In this document: in pieces, positions 11,943-21,721 of the stretch
Layout: each line of letters begins with the position of its first letter
How positions within the stretch are numbered: the first letter of the stretch is position 1
From: Nematostella vectensis
Taxonomy: Eukaryota; Cnidaria; Anthozoa; Actiniaria; Edwardsiidae
Assembly: GCF_932526225.1 (NCBI RefSeq)
Contig: NC_064036.1
Span: 3,349,501-3,413,500 of the forward strand
Length of the DNA: 64,000 nt
Direction of reading: 5' to 3'
Made by a program: the position numbers and the translations under genes
Notes under the pieces: generated by a model
Told to the model about the DNA's origin: nothing
What the model saw: the letters and a program-made list of their open reading frames with translations, nothing else
The model's database searches: none

Positions 11943-12736
11943 CTCAGGCACTGCCAGTCTTGCACGAACTCCTGTTTGTTTTCTAGCAGATGGATAATGA
12001 TACTCGTCTCTTTTTCAAGTGGGTTTATTTTGATGTAAATGTGGCCTTTTTAGACCGCCGATGATTACCCATTGGCTTAGTGTGATCAGGAAAGGCGACT
12101 GTGAATTAACATAAGGTTTTTGTACGCAGTTCTTGTGATGATGTGTCTTTGAACACCTTCCATTACATATGTAATCTAAGAGAAGTTTAAAACAAAACCT
12201 TTAACTGATTAAACACTTCTGGCCAACGATATCTAGGTGTCATTGGTTGTGTCATCGAATGTGATTCTGCATTATTAAAATACTTAGTATTATAATTTCA
12301 TTAAAAATACAAGTAATTTCAAGCTAGGCGCTTCAAGCCTTTTTTTTTATAGACGTACTGGTAATTGGGGCGTGAGTATTTCACGGAAATATATATTGAC
12401 ACAAAACATAGAGCAAGCAATTGTTCCATTTGCTACTATACTTTTTTTTTTCTTTTTTTTTTTACCCGTTTACTATTATTATTTTTCTAGTATATTTCTT
12501 TTTAAATATTTGTTTCTGATTTTTTAAACATTTTCACCTCATTTTCATGTTTCTTTTTCTATTACGTTCATTAAGCATTCTGACTAGTGATTTTTTTTTA
12601 TTGTTCGGTGTATATTAAAAAAATTGATTTGCCGTCGCGGACGACAAACGCCATTTTGAGCAATTCATGAGCGTGTGCACCTTTCTTGATGGGTACGCCA
12701 TCTTCGTTGCGTCCCTAATAAGAACCAATTAAGTAC
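11943..12736. other. Upstream region of B copy 2, no gene seen
   Basis: AT-rich with long T tracts (12440-12475). Private to unit 1. No exon recognised. Confidence 0.45.
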
Positions 12737-13166
12737 CTGTTCAGCCTGATTTTTCAATAGGTACCCCGATCTATAAGAACCGGTTCAGCCTGATTTGTCA
12801 ATAGGTACCCCGATCTATAAGAACCGGTTTAGCCTGATTTGTCAATAGTTACCCTGATCTATAGGAACCTGTTCAGCCTGATTTGTCAATAGGTACCCCG
12901 ATCTATAGGAACCTGTTCAGCCTGATTTGTCAATAGGTACCCCGATCTATAAGAACATGATCAGCCTGATTTGTCAATAGGTACCCCGATCTATAGGAAC
13001 CTGTTCAGCCTGATTTGTCAATAGATACCCCGATCTATAGGAACCTGTTCAGCCTGATTTGTCAATAGGTACCCCGATCTATAAGAACATGATCAGCCTG
13101 ATTTGTCAATGGGTACCCCGATCTATAAGAACCTGTTCAGCCTGATTTGTCAATGGGTACCCCGAC
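12737..13166. repeat. 44-bp minisatellite, about 10 copies
   Basis: Tandem units containing TTCAGCCTGATTTGTCAATA followed by GGTACCCCGATCTATA. Anchor spacing is 44 bp (12742, 12786 and so on). Not present in unit 2. Confidence 0.93.
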
Positions 13167-14340
13167 AGCCTGATCTTGAAAATTCTAGGGTTTTTTTAAA
13201 TCTTTCCAAAATGATGTAATGTCTGGGTAATGTTTTTTTTTGTGTCTTTTTTGGGGGAAAGGGAAGAGAGGTGCCTCTCCCGATGTGACTCTAATGTGAC
13301 ACGAAATTGGCAAAGAAAACTTTTACATTACAATTTTGCAAAAGCCGCGCACGACGCTCTCAAAAAGACGCATAGCACTTGGTACGGGCTCCTATCTGTT
13401 CGCACCGTCATATAAACCGCGATTTAACGCACTCAAACCTCCTATAATTGAAAACTCCTGGAACATACAATGTGTACTAACGCCGTGTGAATGATCTCGG
13501 TTCTCAGTGCTCCAAGACGTCGTGTGCAAGCAGCATCAACAAAGAACACTCGAGCGTACGCCCATCTGTATCCCTTGCGTGTGCAGTGTCCCATACAACC
13601 CGTGCTCGCTTCACTTCTGCCAGGTTTGTTAGCTTTCACTGCAAACTTTCGCTCATGCTTACCAACAGCAAAATCGCCTTCTTGCGTACGTCATTTAAAA
13701 TATTTGAGCGTTTTAATTGGACAACACTGAAATGGTTTCCAATCACGCCACCCTCACAGGGCTCTTGACCAATCAAAAACCGCCAAATGTAATTCTGTTT
13801 GAATGATAGACGAGATTGACGAGAGTAACCAGAACGAACATTTTATGTATCTCTGATGTAGCACCTTTATTTGTATAAGCGCTTCGCCTCTATAAATTGA
13901 TGTTTTTCCTGCTTTATCGATAATACGTTTAATACCGTCCTCTTTTATGTAACTCGTTCCAGTCCCCTAACACCCAAGTGGCGTGCCCGGCTATCGCTCG
14001 TAACAAGCCTGAGGCAAAGGTCGCTTGCAAAAAACCGGAATCGGACACAACGTTATTGAACGGACTCCGGACCCCCCCCCTTTCAGTACCACGCCCTCTA
14101 TCAACAGCCGCCGGACAAAAGGTGGCTCTAGTCGGACACTGTGCGACCACATCCTGCTATTGCTTACCTGCTTCTTGTCATTAATGCTTAGATAACATGT
14201 AGTTACCATGGACGAAGATGACGTTACACATAACGGCATGGTTGCCATGGATACAAGTTACAGCAAAGCTTGTAACCAGCTTACCTTACTGGTCAATTGT
14301 TTTAGCGCAGACGTAAGGTAGCATAGGACTACCACATTTT
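13167..14340. other. Spacer before unit 2, no gene seen
   Basis: The part from about 13690 recurs at 40290-40952. Open frames on both strands of 13440-13770 are overlapping shadows without domains. Confidence 0.45.
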
Positions 14341-14679
14341 ATAATCAAAGAGGATGACCACTTTGCTGCCCTTGGCAGCAAAATAATGTGTGCACTCGTA
14401 GCTTAACGCATCCCACAAAACAAAGAGTGATGTACAAAGAAAGCACAAAAAGAAACAAAGTAAAATGTGATTAATAAAAATGTAATATGCTGAAGTGCTA
14501 TTACTTGTACGCGAGGTTTGCCATTTATTTGCACATTGCTTAGAAACTTTGCAGTTGAATCACGAAAAAAAAAAAGAAAGCTGGACGTCGTCGTTGTCGT
14601 CGTTGTGTTATTTATACGTCTTTTAGGACACACGCATCAATTTTCTCATCCTCAATGGATGAAGGTGCGGCCAATTTCT

Positions 14680-16209
14680 TTATATCTTCGTTCCAAACCA
14701 GTAATTGGTCGTCGCCTCATAAGATGCAGTGCACCGAAAATTTGAGTTTGCATACTGATATAATCCAAAGTTGTCTTGACTTTCCACACTACCATTAGTT
14801 GGAAGAAATTCGCATTTGGAATTAAGTGAGCTGTCATGATGAAGCATCATCCAATTCTCCTGGAAGAATGGCACTGTGCACCCTGTGCAGTTATGGCCCA
14901 TTACATTGATGTACTCAACTTTACCGCACTTATTTAGACCCTGGAATGTCAGCAAATCGAGCTCGCTTATTCTTGCTCTTAAATAATCTGTATAATCGAT
15001 TGCATTGGAGGCGAAGTCACAGGTGACTCGCCAGTATGTTGACGCATTTTGTAGCGACTCCATTCTTGGTTTAGAAAGTCTGTACGCCTCCCAGTTAGGG
15101 CTATCTTCTGAGAAGGTGGAGTCATTGAAGAAGGGGATTGAGGAGAACTCGGGTTTAACGCGGTTTGCGTAGCTAAAAGATAAAACCAGTGTCCAGGCCT
15201 TCCCGGCCTCTGATGTGAAGTCGCAGTAGACTGAGTACCAGTTGTGATGAGTATCTTGTAGGTAGTAAAGGCCGTTTTGCGTCACGCCGTACTTGAAGTG
15301 GTCGCTACATTGCTTGAACAGCATCTGAAATGGACAGGTGGACATTTTTTCTTTTTAAGATTTCCAAAACTTGCGTTCCTTATAGACTCATTAAACTAGG
15401 TGACGGTGGACATTTTAAAAGTCTGAATCAGATTTGATGTGTGTTTTGGGGGTCTTATGTCGAAGTTTCTTGCAATATAGGAATTATTTTTTTTTTCTGG
15501 ATTGACATTTTATTTCATAATACGGAAGGAAATTTATCTAGGCTATAATCGTTAATAAATTTTGTATTTGTTTGGAAGTATTTTGTTAATCCCTTTCCAA
15601 ATTTGGAAATCGCGACCTTAGTACGAATCATGTGATTTCAGAAAAACTGTCTTTAAAAGAAAAACTGTCTTTTTTCGAAAAATAAGTTTTTAATGGAGCC
15701 CTGATTTTTAACTTAAAGTCTCATGACTTCAGCCTCAGACCCACATATCTGTCCCGTGTCATTTTTATCAGTAAAGGGAATTCTTCTGCTTTCGTAACTA
15801 CAATGTAACTAGGCGTTCACTTTCTGCTTACCGCTTGGTCCAGTACTTGAGTAAACACTGTCTTCGAGGCGGGCTCCATTTGCTCGAGTTGTTCGATCAA
15901 TGATCCCGACACTCCGATGCTGTTCAACTCGCAAATCATAGAAGTGGTGATATAATTGTACGACTTGCAGCGCGGGAAGAGCTTCAGACACTCCTGGGCA
16001 CACGAGACGAGGCTCGGAGATGGCACGGCCTTGATAGCGGAGCCTTTGAGCTTCTTGTCGGGGTAGGCAAGTGAGGGAATGCTGTTACGGTAAACTTGGT
16101 GCATGTCTTGCTTGGTGTTTCCCTGCACCATCAGCGAGAGGAAGAGAAAGAGGCTAAAGAATCGAAACAAAGTAAGAACTACCATTCTTGCACGGAAATC
16201 GGCACACAT
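14680..16209 (-). CDS. PAN/apple plus fibrinogen-like secreted protein, A-type copy 3
   Basis: Exons 15832-16209 and 14680-15324; phase-0 intron of 507 bp; 340 residues. Nearly identical to copies 1 and 5. It keeps the cysteine in WRVTCDF that copy 1 has lost. The signal peptide contains FRFFSLFLFLSL. The region upstream of the ATG differs from copy 1 by a changed palindrome: the copy 1 hairpin at 1875-1904 is replaced here by one built on GTCTCAT...ATGAGAC. Confidence 0.78.
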
Positions 16210-18771
16210 CTAGCTGTCGTAAGATATTTAAGTGTCGTGTCTCATCTTAAATGAGACTGACTGCATTTTATTAGTTTTTAGACCGCCGCTGACAACCAAT
16301 CACTTTCGCCTTTCTTGCAGAGCGTGTACAGGATATTGCAGGGAAACTACAATTAGCTTATTGCGAACAACTGTGCCAGCCCGTACGCACCCATGAAATA
16401 AGACAACATTTCTAGTAAACTCAGCCTTATTTTCTCAGTCATTTTAATCATTTTTAGATTAATTTTGAAATTATTTATTCGTGGTTTTATGTCTGTATTT
16501 TGAGCTTCCTATTTATCCCTTGATCTGTGAGCCGTACGTCTTGCGTAATTACGCAAGTAATTACTTCAATCGCTGTTTTGACTAACTGTACGGCATTAAA
16601 ACCATACTGTTTGATGACAGATTTGTTATAACTTTAGCTTTGCGATAGTTTTCTTAGCAATTGCCAAAATGTGACAGTTCGCCGGTAAAAAGCCGCCATT
16701 TCAAAACAAACTAGACCCTGCGCGCAGGGTTGACTGGGATATTTGAGAAATTCATATGCATACTGTATGAGGAATTGCAATTTGTTTTAGTCACTGTGTT
16801 GTGACATGAATAACAAAAAAAAAATGTTTTTTTTTTCTACTATTAAAAAACATTTAATTATTAAAGCAATGTTAACACTGATTTTGGCAATTTATGTAAG
16901 AAACACAAGCTTTCCCGGCGGGGGAGGGGACCCCATAAAAGGCTGTAAACCAAAGTTATTCATTATTATGAACAATAGAATGGTCTCCATTTTTTATTAT
17001 TTCACTTGTAAACACAAAGTAAACAACAAGACCATTCATGCTATTACATTGTTTAAACAAACATATTTTGGTGCCAAATGAGAGGGCCATATGGAATATC
17101 TGGATGTATAACAGGATATTAAATTGGTAGAAGTCTAGTTCTATCGTGTATTTAACCAAATGCTATCTTTGGGGGTAGACGACATAGGCTAGCAAAGAGA
17201 AGAAAGTCACAGTGGAGCTGAAACCGTAATAGAATACAGGAAAACTAGAAATATGTTTCATATTATGGTAAATTTGCTGTTACAACCAAAATGAGCAATA
17301 ATGAGTGCTGTTTAATTGTTTTCATTGTTTATGGCAATTTTTTCATCCGCTGTGTCTACTTGCACGGCTTCCGGTAAAGGAGGAAAAAAAACTAGCTGCA
17401 CGGCTGTCTCTCATTTTCTCGATTTTTAGCCTTAATAACAAGTTTCTGGCTTTAAAACACTCCGTATCGTGAAATACCGTGACCTCGGCCTTGAAAATAA
17501 TAACCTCGGCCTTCGGCCTCGGTCGGTTAGCCTGTTACTAAAGTAGTGTGATAATTTCGTCGTCGCCATGTACACTGTGACCTCGGCATAACTTAAAGGC
17601 CCCCTAAAGATATTTGAATTCTAAAACCAAATCAAAATGTTCTCGCAAGTCTTCATCAGCTAGTCGCAAATGACATGACACTTTACAAAAAGTCGCATCA
17701 ATTTAAAAAAAGTCGCATTTTATATTTTGCTATTACTTTCTAAGTACTCAGAGAATTTTTCCGCCTTTTAGATGCAAAATGGGCTTTATTTAAAGATATT
17801 TGATGATGTTTTCCGTCATGCCCACCTTGACTCGGTTTGTATAATTTTTCAAAAGGAGTGTTTTGTCTCACACTGTTGTTTGATGAAAAGGAGTGCACTA
17901 CAAGTGCACAAAAGTTTTTTTTTTCTCTGTGAAATACACCTATTAATAACGATAAAATTATCATAGTCGTTCACTATTTTTTTCAAAAGAAACCTATCAC
18001 ATGCTCCAAAGGTTGCATTCGGGAATCCATGTATCGTAACTGACGTCAAAGATTTCACAGATCACGCGACCAACTTGTTATACCCCCTTACGCCCCACTC
18101 TTGACATCTACATGGCATATAACTAGTTTAGTTGTCATACAATGTTTTGGCGTAAGGGTAGTTTTACTTTATTGGCGTCATCGATGACGTCTTATTGCAC
18201 CCCATTTGAAACATACATCATACCTACCGAGTTTTGTTGTCATACGATGGTGCTTTAATAAAATATATATTCTTTTTATTTTGATGACGTCAAAATATTG
18301 TTGCTTTAGTGACGTCGCAATCACGTGACTATATTGATACACCACCTTGACACCTTCATGACACATACTAAGATTGGTTGTTGTATGATGTTTCTTTTAT
18401 GAGATATGGATATTTTTGTTCTAAATGAAATCGGTATAGTTGTGCTTTTAGTGTTGTCATCAATGACATCAAAATCACGTGACCATATCGAAGCACCCCC
18501 CTTGACACCAACATGACACCTACCAAGTTTGGTTGTTATACAATGTTTCTTTCACGAGATATGATGTTTTTATTTTGATGACGTCAGCATATTTCGCTTC
18601 TAGTGACGTTATCGATGACGTCACCAATCACGTGACCACAGTTTTGCACCTCCCTTGACACAAACATGACACCCGCCAAGTTTGGTTGTCATACGTTGCT
18701 TTTAAAGGGACGGACGGACATCGCGTCACGAAAACTCAAGTCGATGGGTTATCAATATTTGTTACCATATT
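16210..18771. other. Unit 2 flank between copy 3 and the Polinton
   Basis: Parallels 1869-6856 without the unit 1 insertions. It contains the CRE/E-box repeats (18060-18730). It ends at the Polinton target site, where units 1 and 3 are uninterrupted. Confidence 0.6.
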
Positions 18772-18777
18772 TGTTTT
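18772..18777. repeat. Target site duplication, left
   Basis: TGTTTT directly before the left terminus. The empty site, one copy of this word in ATTTGTTTTGTATACC, is seen at 6857-6862 and 45420-45425. Confidence 0.9.
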
Positions 18778-18846
18778 AGTAGTAGTGTTTTGGCGCAGCT
18801 GGCGCAAAATTTGATCAACCGCGCGAAAGTTTTTTTGATCGCGGTC

Positions 18847-18857
18847 TGCGCATGCGC
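18847..18857. promoter_or_regulatory. NRF-1-like palindrome in left TIR
   Basis: TGCGCATGCGC followed by further GC alternation. This is the consensus bound by metazoan NRF-1. The right TIR has it at 33720-33730. Binding is inferred only. Confidence 0.45.
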
Positions 18858-18934
18858 GCGCGCAGCCACACCCACCCGTCAATCATTTGTCACGTGATAG
18901 CCACGCCCACCTGCCAATCATTTGTCACGTATCG

Positions 18935-18970
18935 CACCTAGGGGGAGCTCGAGGGGCTAGCCTCTCGAAC
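18935..18970 (+). repeat. 36-bp near-palindromic element, copy 1 (left TIR)
   Basis: CACCTAGGGGGAGCTC followed by GAGGGGCTAGCCTCTCGAAC. The part CGAGGGGCTAGCCTCTCG is an 18-bp palindrome with one mismatched pair. Noncoding here, just upstream of the TFIIB-like promoter. Confidence 0.9.
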
Positions 18971-19016
18971 ACACCAACCAACTTTAGCTCACATCTAAAA
19001 AATTTTTGAAGAGTGG

Positions 19017-19025
19017 CTTAAAGAC
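19017..19025 (+). promoter_or_regulatory. Promoter motif, TFIIB-like gene
   Basis: CTTAAAGAC, 18 bases before the ATG; lies inside the left TIR. Confidence 0.6.
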
Positions 19026-19042
19026 ATGAACAGTTTAATAAA

Positions 19043-19966
19043 ATGGAGGAACGAACGGTGGAACGTATGGCTGAAGATCAGTCACCACCATATAATATCC
19101 CCGACGGACCGGTACCCGAGATTAACGTCTCCATTCTCGTGTCGGAATTTGTGCTCTTTGACCGGGCCCACGCCAAATACGAGACTAGTAGAGCCTCCTT
19201 GGAAGACGGGGGTAGTAGTAACGCCCTTTGCAATCATGACGACCTAGTCACAGAAAACGGGGTCACTAGTTGCTTAGAGTGCGGAGAACAGATGCAGCGT
19301 GCAATCGCGCACGAAAGGGAATGGCGTTTTTACGGACATTCCGACGGCAAACGGTCTTCGAATCCAAGTCGGGTCCAGATACGTAGGTCTGAGGATAGAA
19401 ATATTGACAAGGATGTGGAAAACATGGGTTTTAGTGGGGTAATTGTAGCCAAAGCTAACGAGATATACACTCAGGTGACGAAAGGCCAGATTTTCCGCGG
19501 CGACCAACGGAGGGCGGTCGTCTTTGCGTGTATCTACTACGCCTATAAGATGTCTGGTAAGTGTCAGACACCGAAAACCTTGATGGAAACTTTTGGATTG
19601 AGCAAGAAGAGTTGCCTTAAGGGTCTAAAAATCTTTAGTATTAACGTGCCTAAAGATTACTTACTGCACGGAACGTCTCCCACCGTCGTGGATCACATTC
19701 GCGACGTGATGGACAAATTCTCGGCGTCCCCCGCACAGAAGGAAGAAGTGGTCCAGCTCTACTACAGATCTAAGAACCGCTCTTCCAAGTTGAATTGCGC
19801 TCGCCCACAATCCTTCGCGGCTGCTTTAACCTATTACTGGATACGGCTAAAGGGGATCTATATTACTCTTAAAAATTTCTCCGAAAGGGCCGGCCCCTCC
19901 GAGTTGACCGTCGGTAGGGGGGCGAGGGAAGTGGCTACAGTCCTAGGTACGCCCAACGTGGTGTGA
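19043..19966 (+). CDS. TFIIB-like transcription factor
   Basis: 307 residues with the full TFIIB layout. There is a zinc ribbon (C63-x-H65 ... C77-x2-C80), then a reader/linker with EWR (93-95) and PSRV (108-111), both typical of TFIIB. A first cyclin fold follows (about 133-199, with RGDQRRAVVFACIYYAYKM) and a second (about 218-292, ending in FSERAGPSELTV). TFIIB bridges TATA-bound TBP and RNA polymerase II; large DNA viruses encode comparable factors. The ATG is supported by the promoter motif 18 bases upstream and by the MEERTVE start shared with the polymerase gene through the TIR. It lies next to the ankyrin gene and is intact. I know of no TFIIB as a standard Polinton gene. Recruitment of host or self-encoded machinery to the element's promoters is an inference. 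Confidence 0.88.
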   Translation: MEERTVERMAEDQSPPYNIPDGPVPEINVSILVSEFVLFDRAHAKYETSRASLEDGGSSNALCNHDDLVTENGVTSCLECGEQMQRAIAHEREWRFYGHSDGKRSSNPSRVQIRRSEDRNIDKDVENMGFSGVIVAKANEIYTQVTKGQIFRGDQRRAVVFACIYYAYKMSGKCQTPKTLMETFGLSKKSCLKGLKIFSINVPKDYLLHGTSPTVVDHIRDVMDKFSASPAQKEEVVQLYYRSKNRSSKLNCARPQSFAAALTYYWIRLKGIYITLKNFSERAGPSELTVGRGAREVATVLGTPNVV

Positions 19967-19981
19967 TGTTTCCTAATTTCT

Positions 19982-20000
19982 CTGGAATCAGGATTTCCAG
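19982..20000 (+). terminator. Hairpin after TFIIB-like gene
   Basis: CTGGAA/TTCCAG stem with a 7-base loop, 16 bases past the stop, flanked by TTTCT and AAAA. Confidence 0.35.
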
Positions 20001-20059
20001 AAAACTATCAGTTCGGAGTAGATGTAAATTGGCACATCTAAAAAAATTCGAAAAAATGG

Positions 20060-20068
20060 TTTAAAGAC
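20060..20068 (+). promoter_or_regulatory. Promoter motif, ankyrin gene
   Basis: TTTAAAGAC, 20 bases before the ATG, preceded by the same A/T-rich ACATCTAAAAAAATTCGAAA context as in the TIR. Confidence 0.6.
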
Positions 20069-20087
20069 GTGGGCGGTACAATAAATA

Positions 20088-20936
20088 ATGTCGGAATTGT
20101 CAATGTGGGAGGCCGCGAGGCGTGGAGACACCGGGTACTTGAAGAGGTGCAGGGAGTTGGGGGCGAGAAACTTCGATGTGGTCATAGTGTACGCGGCGGG
20201 TGCTGGACACACTGAGATTGTCGAATTGTGTAAAGAGTGGGGGGCGTCCGGCTTCGACTACGTCATGGAGGCCGCGGCGGGTGAGGGTCACGTGGAGATC
20301 GTCAAGCTTTTGAAAGGGAGGGGCGCGACGGACTTCGACTGGCCCATGGCGGCAGCCGCTGCGGGCGGATACATCGAAATCGTCAGGCTGTGTAAAGAGT
20401 GGGGTGCTGTGAAGTTTGACTGGGCTATGTCTGAAGCAGCGGGGTGTGGTCACGTTGAGGTTGTTAGATTGTGTAAGGAGTTGGGTGCCACCGACTTTGA
20501 TGAGTCCATGGCGGCCGCCGCTGCGGAAGGACACGTCGGGATTGTCAAGATGTGTAAAGAGTGGGGCGCGACGAACTTCAACTCGGCCCTGTTATTGGCG
20601 GCGGAGCACGGTCACGCCGACGTCGTCGAGTTGTGCAAGGGTTGGGGTGCGACAGACTTTGAGGAACCAATGTGGGAGGTATATGAGGGCGGCTTTGGTG
20701 AAGAAGCCGAGGTGTGGGAGCGCGAGAGTGGCTTCGATAAGACCGTGGCGCTGTGCCGTGGAGGTCTTTGGTGGGACGCTATACACGGGGATCTGTTCAA
20801 GTACCACCACAAACGCAGGTTCCTCAGGAGTCTCGAGGACGAACTTTTACCCAAGACTTGGCACCCGGATAGGTTTTGGGATTGGTGTCTTGATGAGCAA
20901 GAGAAGGAAATGTTGGAAGAGTGTTTCGATGGGTAG
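20088..20936 (+). CDS. Ankyrin-repeat protein of large-DNA-virus type
   Basis: 282 residues with about six ankyrin-like repeats (roughly 5-205) built on GHVEIVKLCKEWGATDFD. A different C-terminal part (about 206-282) contains the Trp-rich block PKTWHPDRFWDWCLDEQEK. Repeats with this LCKEWGA signature are, from memory, typical of nucleocytoplasmic large DNA viruses. The gene is markedly richer in G+C (many GCG/GGC codons) than the AT-rich capsid block, suggesting later acquisition. It follows the TFIIB-like gene on the same strand, with its own motif TTTAAAGAC. Ankyrin proteins of viruses often bind host proteins; the target here is unknown. Confidence 0.85.
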   Translation: MSELSMWEAARRGDTGYLKRCRELGARNFDVVIVYAAGAGHTEIVELCKEWGASGFDYVMEAAAGEGHVEIVKLLKGRGATDFDWPMAAAAAGGYIEIVRLCKEWGAVKFDWAMSEAAGCGHVEVVRLCKELGATDFDESMAAAAAEGHVGIVKMCKEWGATNFNSALLLAAEHGHADVVELCKGWGATDFEEPMWEVYEGGFGEEAEVWERESGFDKTVALCRGGLWWDAIHGDLFKYHHKRRFLRSLEDELLPKTWHPDRFWDWCLDEQEKEMLEECFDG

Positions 20937-20945
20937 GCGTGAGAG

Positions 20946-20961
20946 ACATGCTTTGGTATGT
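20946..20961 (+). terminator. Hairpin after ankyrin gene
   Basis: As RNA, ACAUGC pairs with GUAUGU (one G-U) around UUUG, 10 bases past the stop. Confidence 0.3.
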
Positions 20962-20985
20962 GGTGTCAAAAAAATTGAAAAGCGG

Positions 20986-20994
20986 CTTAAAGAC
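20986..20994 (+). promoter_or_regulatory. Promoter motif, Cys/His-repeat gene
   Basis: CTTAAAGAC, 18 bases before the ATG; the whole block GCGGCTTAAAGACATGAAC copies the TIR promoter. Confidence 0.6.
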
Positions 20995-21011
20995 ATGAAC
21001 GGTTTAATAAA

Positions 21012-21368
21012 ATGGAGGAACAAACGGTTGAACGTACGGCTGAAGAGCAGCCACCACCACCACACAATATTCTTGATGAACCGACACCTAACACTTATAA
21101 ATGTCCTCACGGCAAAGTAAAATATCATTGCAAAGATTGTCACGGATCTCAAATATGCTCCCATAATCGAAGAAAAACGCGGTGTAGAGAATGTAATGGT
21201 GGTAGTATTTGTGAGCACAGACGAGTGAGATATATCTGTAAAGACTGCAAGGGGAAAGGGATATGTGAGCACAACAAACAGAAATTCTTTTGTAAGTTAT
21301 GCGGAGGGTCTCAAATATGCAAACACGGCAGACAAAAGTATCATTGTAGAACGTGTAGCGAAAATTAA
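21012..21368 (+). CDS. Small Cys/His-repeat (zinc-binding) protein
   Basis: 118 residues. After a leader (MEEQTVERTAEEQ...DEPTPN), residues about 29-118 form four to five repeats of about 18-19 residues with the pattern C-x2-C-x-G-x3-C-x-H-x-R/K-x3-x-C, for example CKDCKGKGICEHNKQKFFC. The spacing suggests chained zinc-binding loops. Similar ICEH.R...C..C repeats are known from algal and amoebal giant viruses (recalled). The leader and about 40 bases of promoter copy those of the TIR-linked genes, so the gene seems to have been captured behind a duplicated TIR end. Function unknown; nucleic-acid binding is possible. Confidence 0.82.
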   Translation: MEEQTVERTAEEQPPPPHNILDEPTPNTYKCPHGKVKYHCKDCHGSQICSHNRRKTRCRECNGGSICEHRRVRYICKDCKGKGICEHNKQKFFCKLCGGSQICKHGRQKYHCRTCSEN

Positions 21369-21721
21369 TATTGATCCAGTTAGTTTTGTAACGTGTCTCG
21401 CGTTACAAAATGCGTATTGCTTCTGACCCTACTCCGCAAGAGCTAGGCTCGTATGATGATGTGACGTCATACATTCCTAATCTCCCTAACAACGAGCGAT
21501 TCTGAAAATAGGTTTTGTATCTACATCGAGAGTTCGTGGTTGTTAGGGAGGTCTGGTATGCAGTCTATTGTTTAGCACGTGAACAGGTATTGTTTTCTTG
21601 CAATACGTCACATCCGTCCACGTGCATCTCACATGCTACCGGAATAGTTACCAAGCCAAACCAGCCGCGAAGGCTGTGATCATGACAAGGTTATTTTCGT
21701 GCTGCGTGTTCAAGGGTTTAG
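21369..21721. other. Hairpin-rich gap between convergent Polinton genes
   Basis: No ORF. Besides the hairpin at 21384-21410 it holds a perfect 12-bp inverted repeat CTCCCTAACAAC (21482-21493 with 21539-21550), a pair of GCACGTG/CACGTGC words (about 21574 and 21618) and CAGCC/GGCTG (21662-21676), the last following the stop of the minus-strand gene. It could hold 3'-end signals for both strands or a replication or packaging site. Confidence 0.55.
21384..21410 (+). terminator. Strong hairpin after Cys/His-repeat gene
   Basis: Perfect 10-bp stem TTTTGTAACG/CGTTACAAAA with a 7-base loop, 16 bases past the stop, in the gap between convergent genes. Confidence 0.45.

Larger units (their letters stand above)
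1..14340. repeat. Segmental duplication unit 1
   Basis: First of three tandem units. The sequence starting at base 1 recurs at 14342 and 40953 almost base for base. The unit carries an A-type PAN/fibrinogen-like gene (339-1868), a spacer with CRE-rich repeats, the segment 6880-9420, a B-type gene (9423-11942) and a private stretch 12000-13680. Compared with units 2 and 3 it has extra material at 3010-5570, namely a foldback element and a 33-bp minisatellite. The left edge probably lies outside the window. Confidence 0.85.
18778..19063 (+). repeat. Left terminal inverted repeat of the Polinton
   Basis: About 286 bp, matching the complement of 33513-33799 with about four substitutions. In order it holds the terminal AGTAGTAGTG, a TGCGCATGCGC palindrome (18847-18857), two copies of CAATCATTTGTCACGT, the 36-bp palindromic element (18935-18970), the TTAAAGAC promoter motif and the first seven codons (MEERTVE) of the TFIIB-like gene. 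Confidence 0.95.

Noticed and set aside
20100-20534. Antisense ORF over the ankyrin gene
   Set aside because: Shadow of the G+C-rich repeat codons on the other strand.
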